The notes below the pieces were generated by a model. That model did no database searches and was not told the DNA's origin. It saw only the letters and a program-made list of their open reading frames with translations. From NCBI GenBank assembly GCA_944327225.1, contig CALVGZ010000015.1, positions 1-54,334 on the forward strand: a stretch of 54,334 bases of DNA, given 5' to 3'. Origin of the DNA: Candidatus Gastranaerophilales bacterium (lineage in GTDB: Bacteria; Cyanobacteriota; Vampirovibrionia; Gastranaerophilales; Gastranaerophilaceae). This document shows positions 1-7,621 of this stretch, piece by piece (the first letter of the stretch is position 1; each line of letters opens with the position of its first letter). A program made the position numbers and the translations under genes.

Positions 1-19
1 AGTCTGGCCCAGGGCACCA
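1..19 (+). tRNA. 3' end of a tRNA gene (probably tRNA-Leu), cut by the window start
   Basis: The first 19 bases read as a tRNA 3' end: the last bases of a T loop, a T-stem half CTGGC, an acceptor half CCAGGGC, discriminator A and an encoded CCA. A rho-independent terminator starts four bases later. An acceptor ending CCAGGGC with a TTCAAGT-type loop resembles bacterial tRNA-Leu, but the anticodon lies outside the window, so the identity is a guess. The same bases recur at 177-195 without a proper T-stem partner. Confidence 0.55.
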
Positions 20-22
20 TTT

Positions 23-47
23 CTCTTCCGTTACGGAAGAGTTTTTT
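23..47 (+). terminator. Rho-independent terminator of the partial tRNA
   Basis: Perfect 8-bp stem CTCTTCCG / CGGAAGAG with a TTA loop, followed by six T residues. It lies four bases after the tRNA CCA. An identical copy is at 199-223. Confidence 0.9.
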
Positions 48-130
48 ATTGTCTGACTTTCACATACGCAGCTCTAAGCTTTTAATAAATTAAAAAGCTA
101 AGACCTGCGGTTTACCTGCAAACAGGTATC

Positions 131-172
131 GAATGTTGTATATTGTTTGCAATATGCAAACAAACAACATTC
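131..172. repeat. Long palindrome between the two tRNA-tail repeats
   Basis: The outer arms GAATGTTGT and ACAACATTC pair perfectly. The inner arms TTGTTTGCA and TGCAAACAA pair around an ATA loop. A three-base bulge on the left side separates the two blocks, giving about 18 paired bases. It ends four bases before the second repeat copy. It could be a recombinase-binding or folded single-strand site, but no recombinase gene is visible nearby. Confidence 0.7.
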
Positions 173-176
173 GTCA

Positions 177-195
177 AGTCTGGCCCAGGGCACCA
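177..195 (+). pseudogene. Duplicated tRNA 3' tail (remnant, no tRNA body)
   Basis: Identical to 1-19 including the encoded CCA. The bases before it (ATTCG, then TCAAGT) do not form the GCCAG half of a T stem, and no anticodon arm precedes it. It is a tail fragment rather than a gene. Confidence 0.7.
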
Positions 196-198
196 TTT

Positions 199-223
199 CT
201 CTTCCGTTACGGAAGAGTTTTTT
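199..223 (+). terminator. Second copy of the tRNA terminator
   Basis: Same hairpin as 23-47 (CTCTTCCG, TTA loop, CGGAAGAG) with a T tract, inside the second 77-bp repeat copy. Confidence 0.85.
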
Positions 224-253
224 ATTGTCTGACTTTCACATACGCAGCTCTAA

Positions 254-619
254 AATAATTTTCCATGCGATTTATTAAATAATGCACAAATATAAAAAAT
301 ATGAAATTTTTTATTAAGAAATGTTAAATTATAACTTCCTGATTTTTCATAATGTTCGGTATATTTAATAAAATAATACAAAAAAAATTACTTCTAAACT
401 AAATAATGTAAGACAAACACTAAAAAAAATGCTAATATAACAAAGCAAGTGTTCAAGTTAATATTTTAAGATTATAAATATGATAGCAAATAATAAATTC
501 CGTTAAAAAAGTTAGTCGTTACATAAGTTAAAATTAGCAACAAAAATATCAATTATTTAAGTCAGAAATTTTTTATTAATATATAGGTAATAGTGTGTAA
601 ATGTTATTGGAGGAAATCA
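254..619. other. AT-rich non-coding stretch before the HEAT-repeat gene
   Basis: No reading frame of useful length, no tRNA fold and no strong hairpin was seen between the second tRNA-tail repeat and the HEAT-repeat gene. The promoter of that gene presumably lies in the last 100 bases, but I cannot single out a box with confidence. Confidence 0.6.
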
Positions 620-1474
620 ATGACAATTAGTGTGAACAATCGAAAAAAAACCGCCAAGAAATCTTTTGAGGAATTGGTAAAGGATTTAAAGACTTCTAAT
701 TCTGAAAAAGTTCGTTATAATGCTGCCAGGATTCTTGGAGAAATGGGTGATTTTTCTGCTGTTGATCCTTTAATCGATGTTCTTAAAAATGATAAAAACG
801 GTTCTGTTCGTCTTTATGCTGCTCGTGCTTTAGGTGAGTTGGGTGATACAAACGCAACTGTTCCTTTGATTGAGTCTTTGAGATTAGACAGAAATGTTGA
901 CGTGCGTGTTCGTGCAGCTCGTGCGTTGGGTCGTCTTGGTGGTGAGATTGTTGTAGAGCCGTTAGTCGAAGCTTTAAATGATGAAAATCCTCAAGTTTGT
1001 ATTACTGCAACTGAAGCGTTGATTGAAATTGGTGATGTTGCAACTGATGCTTTAATTGAGTCTTTAGATCATGAAAAAGTTAATGTAAGATGTGATGCAA
1101 CTCGTGCATTGGGTGAAATTGGAAATCCTAAGTGTGTAGATAGAATTATAGGCATGTTAAAAGATGAATGGGTAAATGTTAGAATTTATGCAGTTACTTC
1201 ATTGGGTAAATTAAATGATAAAAAAGCAGTTCCGGCCTTAATCGAAGTTATGAAAAATGAAAAGGAAAATGATTTGGTAAGGGCGGGTGCAGCTGCTGCT
1301 CTTGGTGTATTAAGAGACCAAAGAGCTTTACTTCCGTTAAGAGAACTAATAATAAATGCTGAAGAATTAGGTGAACTTGAAGATACAGCATTAAAATCCT
1401 TTAAAAAGATTATGGCTGCTAATTGGGAAGCTATGCAAGGTAGTCAAAATGTCAAAAAACCCAGCTTCTTTTAA
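620..1474 (+). CDS. HEAT-repeat protein (PBS-lyase type repeats)
   Basis: A 284-residue protein built almost entirely of about seven helical HEAT repeats of 30-31 residues. The recurring pattern is VR..AA.ALGE.GD..AV..LI..L, clearest from about residue 35 to 245. Such repeats form a curved scaffold for protein-protein binding; in cyanobacteria the same type occurs in phycobilin lyase subunits and in many uncharacterised adaptors. No catalytic motif is visible, so the role is unknown beyond scaffolding. The start at 620 is preferred because GGAGG lies about eight bases upstream; an in-frame GTG at 593 has no ribosome binding site. It is a single-gene unit ending in a strong terminator at 1491. 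Confidence 0.85.
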   Translation: MTISVNNRKKTAKKSFEELVKDLKTSNSEKVRYNAARILGEMGDFSAVDPLIDVLKNDKNGSVRLYAARALGELGDTNATVPLIESLRLDRNVDVRVRAARALGRLGGEIVVEPLVEALNDENPQVCITATEALIEIGDVATDALIESLDHEKVNVRCDATRALGEIGNPKCVDRIIGMLKDEWVNVRIYAVTSLGKLNDKKAVPALIEVMKNEKENDLVRAGAAAALGVLRDQRALLPLRELIINAEELGELEDTALKSFKKIMAANWEAMQGSQNVKKPSFF

Positions 1475-1490
1475 GGAATATGGAGAATAA

Positions 1491-1520
1491 AAAAAGGTTC
1501 CAATTTGGAACCTTTTTTTA
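1491..1520. terminator. Bidirectional terminator between convergent genes
   Basis: AAAAAGGTTCC, loop AATTT, then GGAACC running into seven T residues. The A tract on the left serves the minus-strand operon ending at 1523, and the T tract serves the HEAT gene. Confidence 0.85.
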
Positions 1521-1522
1521 TT

Positions 1523-1810
1523 TTAAATTCTATTGTGCCAAACTCCACCTTGTCTATCAATTATTGCATCATAAAATGACCATAATCTAAAGATACCCGT
1601 TAAACCCAAGACTGCGTGTGTCACATTTTTTTCGGCTGATTGTCCGTTAATTGCCTGACCAATTCCGGGCCAAATTAAAAGGGAACAAATTGAAGCTCCG
1701 ACACTTCTTCCTGAGACTTGTCCGTCCACACCGTGTGTTCCTTCGGCATAACTTGCTTGAAATGTTATTAGCATAAATAGTGTTGTAAAAATAGCGATTT
1801 TCTTTTTCAT
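1523..1810 (-). CDS. Small exported or membrane protein of unknown function
   Basis: 95 residues. Residues 1-22 form a signal peptide (KKK, hydrophobic core, AYA/SYA-like cleavage site before EGTHG). A second hydrophobic stretch around residues 38-52 contains the turn PGIGQAINGQ, followed by a third, weaker hydrophobic stretch. The PG.GQ turn resembles small TM2-like or DUF5683-like membrane proteins, but I would not assign a family. It starts 13 bases after pepA with a clear AGGAGG-type site (GGAGGAAAG), so it is probably the last gene of the trmFO-pepA operon. Confidence 0.7.
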   Translation of the reverse strand: MKKKIAIFTTLFMLITFQASYAEGTHGVDGQVSGRSVGASICSLLIWPGIGQAINGQSAEKNVTHAVLGLTGIFRLWSFYDAIIDRQGGVWHNRI

Positions 1811-1823
1811 ACTTTCCTCCTTT

Positions 1824-3296
1824 TTAGCTTAGAATATAGTTTATAAGGCTTCTTATCATTACTCCTGTTGGTCCGAATAATGTTTCTTTGTTGGTTTTGT
1901 CGAGGTAGGCTGTTCCTGCAATGTCTAAGTGCATCCAGGATTTTGATTTTGTAAAATTTGACAAAAACCAAGCGGCAGTCGATGTACCTGCTGATTTTCC
2001 GCCCGTATTTTTAAAATCTGCTATCTCGGATTTAAGATTATCTTTAAGTTCATCCAGTATTGGCATTTGCCAAGTATTTTCGCAAAATTCTTCAGCTATT
2101 TCTCTAAAATTATTTATTTGATTTTGGTTATTGCCCATAATACCGGTTATATTATTACCGAGTGCTACAATTACTGCTCCTGTGAGTGTAGCTATGTCTA
2201 TTACTTCATCTGCATTTAAATAATCCGCATAACACAGTGCATCCGCCAAGGTAATTCTGCCTTCTGCATCTGTATTATCAACTTCTATTGTTTTTCCGTT
2301 CATTGCTGTTAATATATCACCCTGTTTGTATGCTGAACCGGATGTCATATTTTCACATAATGCACTTATGACATGAACTTCGACATCCGGCTGTAATTTT
2401 CCTATTGCTTGTATTATTCCAAGGATGGCTGCTGCTCCTGTCATATCTGATTTCATTGTAAGCATTGAGCTTGCGGGTTTTATGTTCATACCGCCCGCAT
2501 CAAAAGTAATCCCTTTTCCAATTAGGGCAATTTTTTTTCTGGGTGTGGTTTTTGGTTTGTATGTTAAATGTATAAACATTGGTTCATTTATGCTTCCTTG
2601 TCCAACTGCAAGGAATGCATTCATATTAAGTTCTTTTATTTGATTTTTGTTGTAAATTTTTGCTTCAAGTTTATGTTCTTTTGCGATTTCTTCTGCCAAA
2701 TTCGCAATATATCTTGGAGTTACGATTTGTGCTGATTCGTTTACTAAATCTTTTGCAAATTTCATCGCAAAGGATACAAATGCTCCGATTTCAGCCCCTT
2801 TTTCGATTTCCGGATCGATATTTGAGCTTAAAAGTTCAATTGTTTCAATTTTATTTTTGTCTGCGACATATTTATCAAATTGATAAAGACCTATTCTTGC
2901 ACTTGTTAATGTAATTTGAGCTATATCTTTTTTGTTAATGTTGGTACTTTGGCAACAGTTTTCTATTGTTTCTATAGCTATTGATTTATTCTTTGAAAGA
3001 GTTTTAGCTGTTCTTGCAGCCAATGCTATACATTGGGAAAATTTTTGTCTCGTAAATTCTTCTTTTTTACCAAGTCCTACAATTAATACTTTTAAATTTT
3101 CGTTAATTGCAAACTTAAAAGTTTCTTGAAATTTGCCAGTAATTGTTTCGCATTCATATATTTGTTTGCTTAATAGCCCGTTTGAGAGTTCATCTATATA
3201 TTTGAAAGTTTCACTTTTTTTGTTGTCGTTTTCAAATATAAAGCAAATAATTGTGTCTGAGTTTTGCTCTTTAATTTTTCTGGTTATAAATCTCAT
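1824..3296 (-). CDS. pepA: Leucyl aminopeptidase (cytosol aminopeptidase, M17)
   Basis: 490 residues, normal for the family. M17 enzymes are cytoplasmic hexamers with two catalytic metal ions that remove N-terminal amino acids from peptides. The signature NTDAEGR is at residues 341-347, and the metal and substrate lysine region KGITFDAGG is at 261-269, followed by MKSDMTGAAA. The N-terminal 170 residues are the less conserved macrodomain-like part. The start lies one base after the trmFO stop, so the two genes are surely co-transcribed. Nothing odd is seen. Confidence 0.96.
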   Translation of the reverse strand: MRFITRKIKEQNSDTIICFIFENDNKKSETFKYIDELSNGLLSKQIYECETITGKFQETFKFAINENLKVLIVGLGKKEEFTRQKFSQCIALAARTAKTLSKNKSIAIETIENCCQSTNINKKDIAQITLTSARIGLYQFDKYVADKNKIETIELLSSNIDPEIEKGAEIGAFVSFAMKFAKDLVNESAQIVTPRYIANLAEEIAKEHKLEAKIYNKNQIKELNMNAFLAVGQGSINEPMFIHLTYKPKTTPRKKIALIGKGITFDAGGMNIKPASSMLTMKSDMTGAAAILGIIQAIGKLQPDVEVHVISALCENMTSGSAYKQGDILTAMNGKTIEVDNTDAEGRITLADALCYADYLNADEVIDIATLTGAVIVALGNNITGIMGNNQNQINNFREIAEEFCENTWQMPILDELKDNLKSEIADFKNTGGKSAGTSTAAWFLSNFTKSKSWMHLDIAGTAYLDKTNKETLFGPTGVMIRSLINYILS

Positions 3297-3297
3297 T

Positions 3298-4629
3298 TTA
3301 TTTCTCCATTAATTTAGAAATTTTTTCTATCTCATCTAATGATCTTTTTGAACGTAGCTCATTTTTGTATTTTTTGTCTTTTAATTTCTTTTTATCACAA
3401 ATTATTTCTTCTATTATTCCCCAGTTTGCATTAATTGGTTGAAATTTTTTGTGTTCGCTATACGTTATATATTCAATTAATGCTCCCAGCATGGTTTTGT
3501 TAGTTAATTTTATCATATCAAGATTTTTTAGGTACCTGTCTATATTTATTGCACTCAGTAATCCTGTTGAAATACTTTCGCTGTATCCTTCAACTCCGGT
3601 TAGTTGTCCTGCAAAAAAGATATTTTGATATTTTTTTGTCTGCAGAAAGCAGTTTAAAATTTTCGGTGAATTAATAAAAGTGTTTGCGTGCATAACCCCA
3701 TATCTTACTATATTTGCATTTTCCAGGCCCGGAATTGATTTGATTAATTTTTTTTGTTCTCCCCAGATTAAATTTGTTTGAAAACCGACGAGATTATATA
3801 AATTTGCAAGTTTATCGTCTTGTCTTAGTTGCACAATTGCATAGAATTGATGTTTTTTAAACTCGGTTTTAATTCTTTTGTCAAAAATTCCGACAGGCTT
3901 CATTGGTCCAAATCGAAGAGTGTCTTTTCCTCTTGATGCCATTACTTCTATTGGCATGCACCCTTCAAAATAATTGGCTTCAAAGTCTTTTAGGGGAGCT
4001 CTTTTAGATGTTGTTAAAATTTCATAAAAATTTTCGTATTCTTCTTTTGTCATAGGACAGTTTATGAAGTTAGCTTCTCCTTTATCCCATCTGGAAGCGT
4101 AAAATGCTTTATCGAAATTGATTGATCCTTTTTCGACTATCGGTGCTATTGCATCAAAGAAGTAAAAATTATTCTCACCAAACTTCAGCTTAATATCATT
4201 GATTAATTCAATAGTACTAAGCGGGCCTGTTGCGATTATTGTCGGTGTATCTGTGTCAATTTTTTCATATTTATCCGTTATTAAATTTATATTTTTGTAT
4301 GATTTTATTATTTTTTCTATTTCTTTTGAAAAACCGTATCTGTCGACAGATAATGAGTTTCCTGAGGGTACTGAGCATTCTTGTGCGGTTTTTATTAATG
4401 TGGAACCCAGTATTAAAGCTTCTTTTTTTAATAATCCTGAAGCATTTAATAAATCTGTTGAACCAAGACTGTTTGAACAAACTAATTCGGCGGGATATTT
4501 TGTTTTATGAGCACCTGTTTGATATTTGGGCCTCATTTCAATTAAGTCTATTTTATATCCTTTATTTGCTAAGTATATTGCAGCCTCTGAACCTGCAAGA
4601 CCAGCACCTATAATTCTTATATTTGCCAT
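3298..4629 (-). CDS. trmFO: Methylenetetrahydrofolate-tRNA-(uracil-5-)-methyltransferase
   Basis: 443 residues. TrmFO uses FAD and methylenetetrahydrofolate to make 5-methyluridine at position 54 in the tRNA T loop. The FAD-binding motif GAGLAGSEAA is at residues 8-17, the family motif CSNSLGS near residue 52, and the C-terminal second dinucleotide segment FFAGQLTGVEGY around residue 345. Length and domain order match the family in Firmicutes and Cyanobacteria. It is the first gene of the operon with pepA. A palindrome and a small reading frame lie upstream. Confidence 0.96.
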   Translation of the reverse strand: MANIRIIGAGLAGSEAAIYLANKGYKIDLIEMRPKYQTGAHKTKYPAELVCSNSLGSTDLLNASGLLKKEALILGSTLIKTAQECSVPSGNSLSVDRYGFSKEIEKIIKSYKNINLITDKYEKIDTDTPTIIATGPLSTIELINDIKLKFGENNFYFFDAIAPIVEKGSINFDKAFYASRWDKGEANFINCPMTKEEYENFYEILTTSKRAPLKDFEANYFEGCMPIEVMASRGKDTLRFGPMKPVGIFDKRIKTEFKKHQFYAIVQLRQDDKLANLYNLVGFQTNLIWGEQKKLIKSIPGLENANIVRYGVMHANTFINSPKILNCFLQTKKYQNIFFAGQLTGVEGYSESISTGLLSAINIDRYLKNLDMIKLTNKTMLGALIEYITYSEHKKFQPINANWGIIEEIICDKKKLKDKKYKNELRSKRSLDEIEKISKLMEK

Positions 4630-4723
4630 ATTTTTATTATATATTTGTTATTTTTTTTGTTTTTTCTTTAATATAACTTTACAATTTAAGTTTTTTTCTT
4701 AAATATATTAAAGTTTTTCTTTG

Positions 4724-4737
4724 TTTTGTCGACAAAA
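4724..4737. promoter_or_regulatory. 14-bp perfect palindrome upstream of trmFO
   Basis: TTTTGTCGACAAAA is a perfect palindrome in the divergent region between trmFO (minus) and a small plus-strand frame. It is followed by a TATAGAAT that could act as a -10 box for the plus strand. It looks like an operator for a dimeric repressor; which one is unknown. Confidence 0.4.
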
Positions 4738-4749
4738 AATATATAGAAT

Positions 4750-4896
4750 ATGGTGGTATATATGCTTAAGACTGACAAAAATTATTTTAATTGCAATGAG
4801 TTAATTTTAAAGGGTATGCTAAAAAGACGCAGACTTGCCGTTTCTGCAATATATAATATTTGTGATATTAAAGAAAAAATCAGAATTGTAAAATAA
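4750..4896 (+). CDS. Possible small protein, 44-48 residues
   Basis: An open frame starting ATG at 4750 or 4762 encodes 48 or 44 residues rich in Lys and Arg, with a basic patch KRRR near the middle, ending IRIVK. A TGGTGG sequence about six bases before the second ATG could bind the ribosome, and a TATAGAAT lies upstream. Against it, the 3' end of the frame overlaps the hairpin that terminates the minus-strand ftsB-like gene, and I recognise no family. It should be regarded as tentative. Confidence 0.3.
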   Translation: MVVYMLKTDKNYFNCNELILKGMLKRRRLAVSAIYNICDIKEKIRIVK

Positions 4897-4907
4897 ATTA
4901 TTCTGAT
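4873..4907 (-). terminator. Terminator of the FtsB-like gene
   Basis: An 8-bp perfect stem ATCAGAAT / ATTCTGAT (4879-4886 and 4900-4907) with a 13-base loop. On the minus strand it is followed by six T residues (4873-4878), directly after the stop of the gene at 4898. Confidence 0.65.
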
Positions 4908-5350
4908 ATTTTATCCGGTGTTATATCTTTATTGAATTTTGAAGCAAAGGTTTCTAAGAATTTAATAAAATTATTTTCGGGAAGTTTTTTGACCTCTTTT
5001 TCTTCTTCTTGCGGCTGATTTATAATGATTAGAACCTCGTCTTTTGCTGCCATTTTGAGATTATTTCTTGCGATTGATTCAACTTTATACATTGATGAGA
5101 AATTTTTAATTTCGTTTTTTAGATTTTTGTTTCTCGTTTCTGCCTGTGTTTTTAATTCTTGTGCTTTGATTATTTTTGTTTGGTATACGACAATTTTTGC
5201 CAAATTTAACAAGGCGGAATAGCTGATTTGAAAAACGCATAATAAGAGTACAATAGTAAGAAAAGAATGGTAAAATCTGACTTTTCTTATTTTCTTTTTT
5301 TGTTGCTTTTGAACCCTTGTTTTTAAATTCATATATTTTGTATTCGCCAT
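4898..5350 (-). CDS. FtsB/DivIC-family septum formation protein
   Basis: 150 residues with the FtsB/DivIC layout. A basic cytoplasmic N-terminus (residues 1-26) is followed by one transmembrane segment at about 27-50, a coiled coil at about 55-90, and the conserved tail ARNNLKMAAKDEVLII at about 95-112, which matches the usual A...L.M...GE..... pattern. These bitopic proteins bridge FtsL and FtsQ in the divisome. The last 35 residues are a Lys/Glu-rich extension. It follows the asparaginase-like gene after 36 bases. Which of FtsB or DivIC it represents cannot be told from sequence alone. Confidence 0.8.
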   Translation of the reverse strand: MANTKYMNLKTRVQKQQKKKIRKVRFYHSFLTIVLLLCVFQISYSALLNLAKIVVYQTKIIKAQELKTQAETRNKNLKNEIKNFSSMYKVESIARNNLKMAAKDEVLIIINQPQEEEKEVKKLPENNFIKFLETFASKFNKDITPDKISE

Positions 5351-5386
5351 AAATTTATTTTAACTTAAATTTCATCTTGTGTTTAT

Positions 5387-6322
5387 TCAAATTTTAAATT
5401 CGTAACAATATTTTGCAGTTATTTCATTTTGTTGATTGTATTCAAATTCTTCAACTTTACTTTTAACCCATTTTAATTTGTTTAATATATCCATTGTTAT
5501 TAATTTTCTTGCATAATTATTATTTTGTGTTAGTTTTATTAAAAGGATTTTTTCTTCTTTAAAATTGTAAATCAATATAAAACCACCTGCACCAACTTTA
5601 GCAAAAAGTTTTTTATGTGAAAGTTTTATAATTTCGCTGTCGAGTCTGTCATATCCGCCGTATACGTCGGGGTTGTTTATTATTGATTTAATTAATATAT
5701 TATATTTTTTATTACTGAAAAGATTGAAATATGATTTTATGATGTTTTCTGCACTTAATCCCCAAAGAGGTGTTGAGCATCCGTCTTTAGTCGGATATGG
5801 ACTTTTGAAGCCTGAAAGTTCAAATTGTTTTTGATAAATTAATTTTTGAATTGGATGTTCGTATGAAGTATAGTTTTTTAAGCTATATCCCAGATATTTT
5901 GACATAGCAAGCATCATTAAATGTTTTGCTGAGCAATTATTGTGAAATTTTGTTTTTTTACCTTTAAAATTTCTTTTATCCAGTGGTTCATCCGGTTTTA
6001 AGATAAAATCCGAAACTTTAAGTTTTAATTTTTTTGTCAGGTTTTTTATTATTTTGATGTGTTTTATACTGCCTGCATGTGAGGCACAAAAAATTGCCAT
6101 TTCTTTTTCGGAGAGGTTATAATCTTGAATGATATTATAATCACAAATAATACTTGCTTGTAGCGGTTTCGCCAAGGATCGCATAAAGAAAATATTACTT
6201 GGGTCTTTACCTTTGTATTTATATATTCCGTTTTTATCTGCTAAATAGATACTTCCATAGTATTCGCAATCTATAATATCATTTCTCTTGGTAGTTAAAA
6301 GGATTTCAGGCTTGTTATTCAT
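5387..6322 (-). CDS. Asparaginase II-family protein (PF06089 type)
   Basis: 311 residues. Family motifs in order: RSLAKPLQAS at about residues 49-58, CASHAGS near 79, HNNCSAKH near 129, and GCSTPLWG near 181. Asparaginase II proteins of the Rhizobium etli ReAV type hydrolyse L-asparagine to aspartate and ammonia, using a Ser/Lys/Cys site unlike the E. coli enzymes. Here the usual NCSGKH reads NCSAKH, a small change beside the active-site region. It overlaps the upstream MshEN-like gene by eight bases, so the two are translationally coupled. No signal peptide is present, so a cytoplasmic location is expected. Confidence 0.82.
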   Translation of the reverse strand: MNNKPEILLTTKRNDIIDCEYYGSIYLADKNGIYKYKGKDPSNIFFMRSLAKPLQASIICDYNIIQDYNLSEKEMAIFCASHAGSIKHIKIIKNLTKKLKLKVSDFILKPDEPLDKRNFKGKKTKFHNNCSAKHLMMLAMSKYLGYSLKNYTSYEHPIQKLIYQKQFELSGFKSPYPTKDGCSTPLWGLSAENIIKSYFNLFSNKKYNILIKSIINNPDVYGGYDRLDSEIIKLSHKKLFAKVGAGGFILIYNFKEEKILLIKLTQNNNYARKLITMDILNKLKWVKSKVEEFEYNQQNEITAKYCYEFKI

Positions 6323-7067
6323 TTATATTTAACATTTTCTTTAGTCTTTTTTTCATGATTATATTTTCGTTTTCAAGTCTTGAAATTTCTCTTTGCATTC
6401 TGATTATTTGGTCTTCTTCGTCTTTTTTATTATCATATTTGATGGAGTTAAAGCCGATACTTAAGGGAAGTCTTTTTTTGGCTTCATCTTTTAATAGCAA
6501 TAAGCTGTCCAGTCCTTTGTCTGTAATAAATCCCATTTTGATTAGGATACTTGCCATTTTTATATGTCTGCCTTCCTCGTTTAATTCTTTTTGGTATCTT
6601 ATTGCTTGTTCAAGTTGAATAACACTAATTTTTCCTATTCTTTTCAGAAACTCTCCCGTTTTTATTTTACCTGCAATAAACATAGCTATTGTTACGTTTT
6701 TATTTGTATTCATGTTAGGTATTTTAAAATATTCAAGATCCATTAATCTGCAAAAAATTTTAGCAGTATCGGCTAATGTCCAATTATTTTTAATTGTTAT
6801 TTCAAATATATCACAACCATCCGCTAAATCTTGTAAAAAGATGTAGTATCCTTCGCTTAAACCAAGATTTCTTTGACTAAGTTCTTCTTTACCTTTGTAC
6901 GTTAACTCCGGCGTCATCGATTGAAATAAATCATTTACTTCAACTAATTCCGTAAAATCTTCTAATTTTTTTGATAAGTCTTCCAGAATTTCTTTTGTAA
7001 TAACCTGTTTTACCCACATCGGAAGATTTTTGATGTTTTGGATAAAAAGCTCTGATGTTTTTTGCAT
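6315..7067 (-). CDS. MshEN-like domain protein with C-terminal coiled coil
   Basis: 250 residues. The segment at about 130-190 has the two-repeat pattern of the N-terminal domain of type II/IV secretion ATPases (MshEN). The first repeat reads TGEFLKRIGKISVIQLEQAI and the second runs KMASILIKMGFITDKGLDSLL. MshEN domains can bind cyclic di-GMP; here the usual RLG start is KTG, so binding is uncertain. The last 30 residues are a coiled coil. No ATPase domain follows, so it is a stand-alone regulator or adaptor. It is divergent from the flagellar genes and coupled to the asparaginase-like gene. Confidence 0.6.
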   Translation of the reverse strand: MQKTSELFIQNIKNLPMWVKQVITKEILEDLSKKLEDFTELVEVNDLFQSMTPELTYKGKEELSQRNLGLSEGYYIFLQDLADGCDIFEITIKNNWTLADTAKIFCRLMDLEYFKIPNMNTNKNVTIAMFIAGKIKTGEFLKRIGKISVIQLEQAIRYQKELNEEGRHIKMASILIKMGFITDKGLDSLLLLKDEAKKRLPLSIGFNSIKYDNKKDEEDQIIRMQREISRLENENIIMKKRLKKMLNINE

Positions 7068-7180
7068 CTATAATTCCTTTTTGTTTAAGTATAAACATAT
7101 TTGGTTTTTTAATAAATACATTATATAATTTATTATATAATTTGTGAAATAAGTTATAATTATTAATGGAAGAAATTATT

Positions 7181-7621
7181 ATGGGTTTAGATGGTATTTC
7201 CGTAAATCAGCTTAGAATTACACCTGAACATAATTCAAGTGAATTGAATAAAGTTCCTAAGTTTTCGCTTGATATTTCTCGTGCTGTTGATGGATTGTCT
7301 GAAGGTCAAAGAGTTGATCCCGATAAAGAGAGAGATAAAGAAAAAAGGGAATTAAATAAACAATACAATTCTTCTGAAGATGATTCTAATCAAGATGATT
7401 TTCAAAATGATACGGATGATGTTGCAGATGAAGAAATTACTAAATATGATTTATCTCAAACCGATAAATATTTTTTAAAAGTTAACGATGACACAAATGA
7501 AATATTAATCATCGATAAGGCTTCAAAAACTGTTGTACAAACCATTGATGCTGATAGTTTATCAAATTTTGTTAATTTTTTGTCTTTTCCGCAAGGTAGT
7601 ATTGTAAATAGGAAATTCTAA
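7181..7621 (+). CDS. FlaG-like flagellar protein
   Basis: 146 residues from the ATG at 7181, chosen because GGAAG lies eight bases upstream; an earlier in-frame ATG at 7166 has no such site. The C-terminal 55 residues match the FlaG pattern: a short strand YFLKVND, a turn, then EILIIDKASKTVVQTID and LSNFVNFL. FlaG influences flagellar filament length. The middle (about 60-95) is very acidic and probably disordered. The stop is followed directly by the fliS start, and the fixed flaG-fliS order supports the call. No fliD or flagellin gene is in the window. Confidence 0.7.
   Translation: MGLDGISVNQLRITPEHNSSELNKVPKFSLDISRAVDGLSEGQRVDPDKERDKEKRELNKQYNSSEDDSNQDDFQNDTDDVADEEITKYDLSQTDKYFLKVNDDTNEILIIDKASKTVVQTIDADSLSNFVNFLSFPQGSIVNRKF

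Larger units (their letters stand above)
1..253. repeat. Perfect 77-bp direct repeat (1-77 and 177-253) with a 99-bp spacer
   Basis: Bases 1-77 and 177-253 are identical, offset 176. Each copy contains a tRNA 3' end, the hairpin terminator and about 30 bases of downstream sequence ending GCAGCTCTAA. The spacer 78-176 contains an imperfect hairpin near 78-98 and a long palindrome at 131-172. The second copy lacks an intact tRNA body upstream: its T stem cannot form. It is therefore a duplicated tRNA tail, as left by tRNA-targeted integration, or one unit of a tandem array cut by the contig end. Confidence 0.85.

Noticed and set aside
1-253. An integron attC site formed by the palindrome
   Set aside because: The core bases of attC (GTTRRRY, RYYYAAC) are not found in the right positions, and no integrase is near.
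1921-3129. Several plus-strand frames across pepA
   Set aside because: They lie opposite a well-conserved gene and encode low-quality, hydrophobic sequence without motifs.
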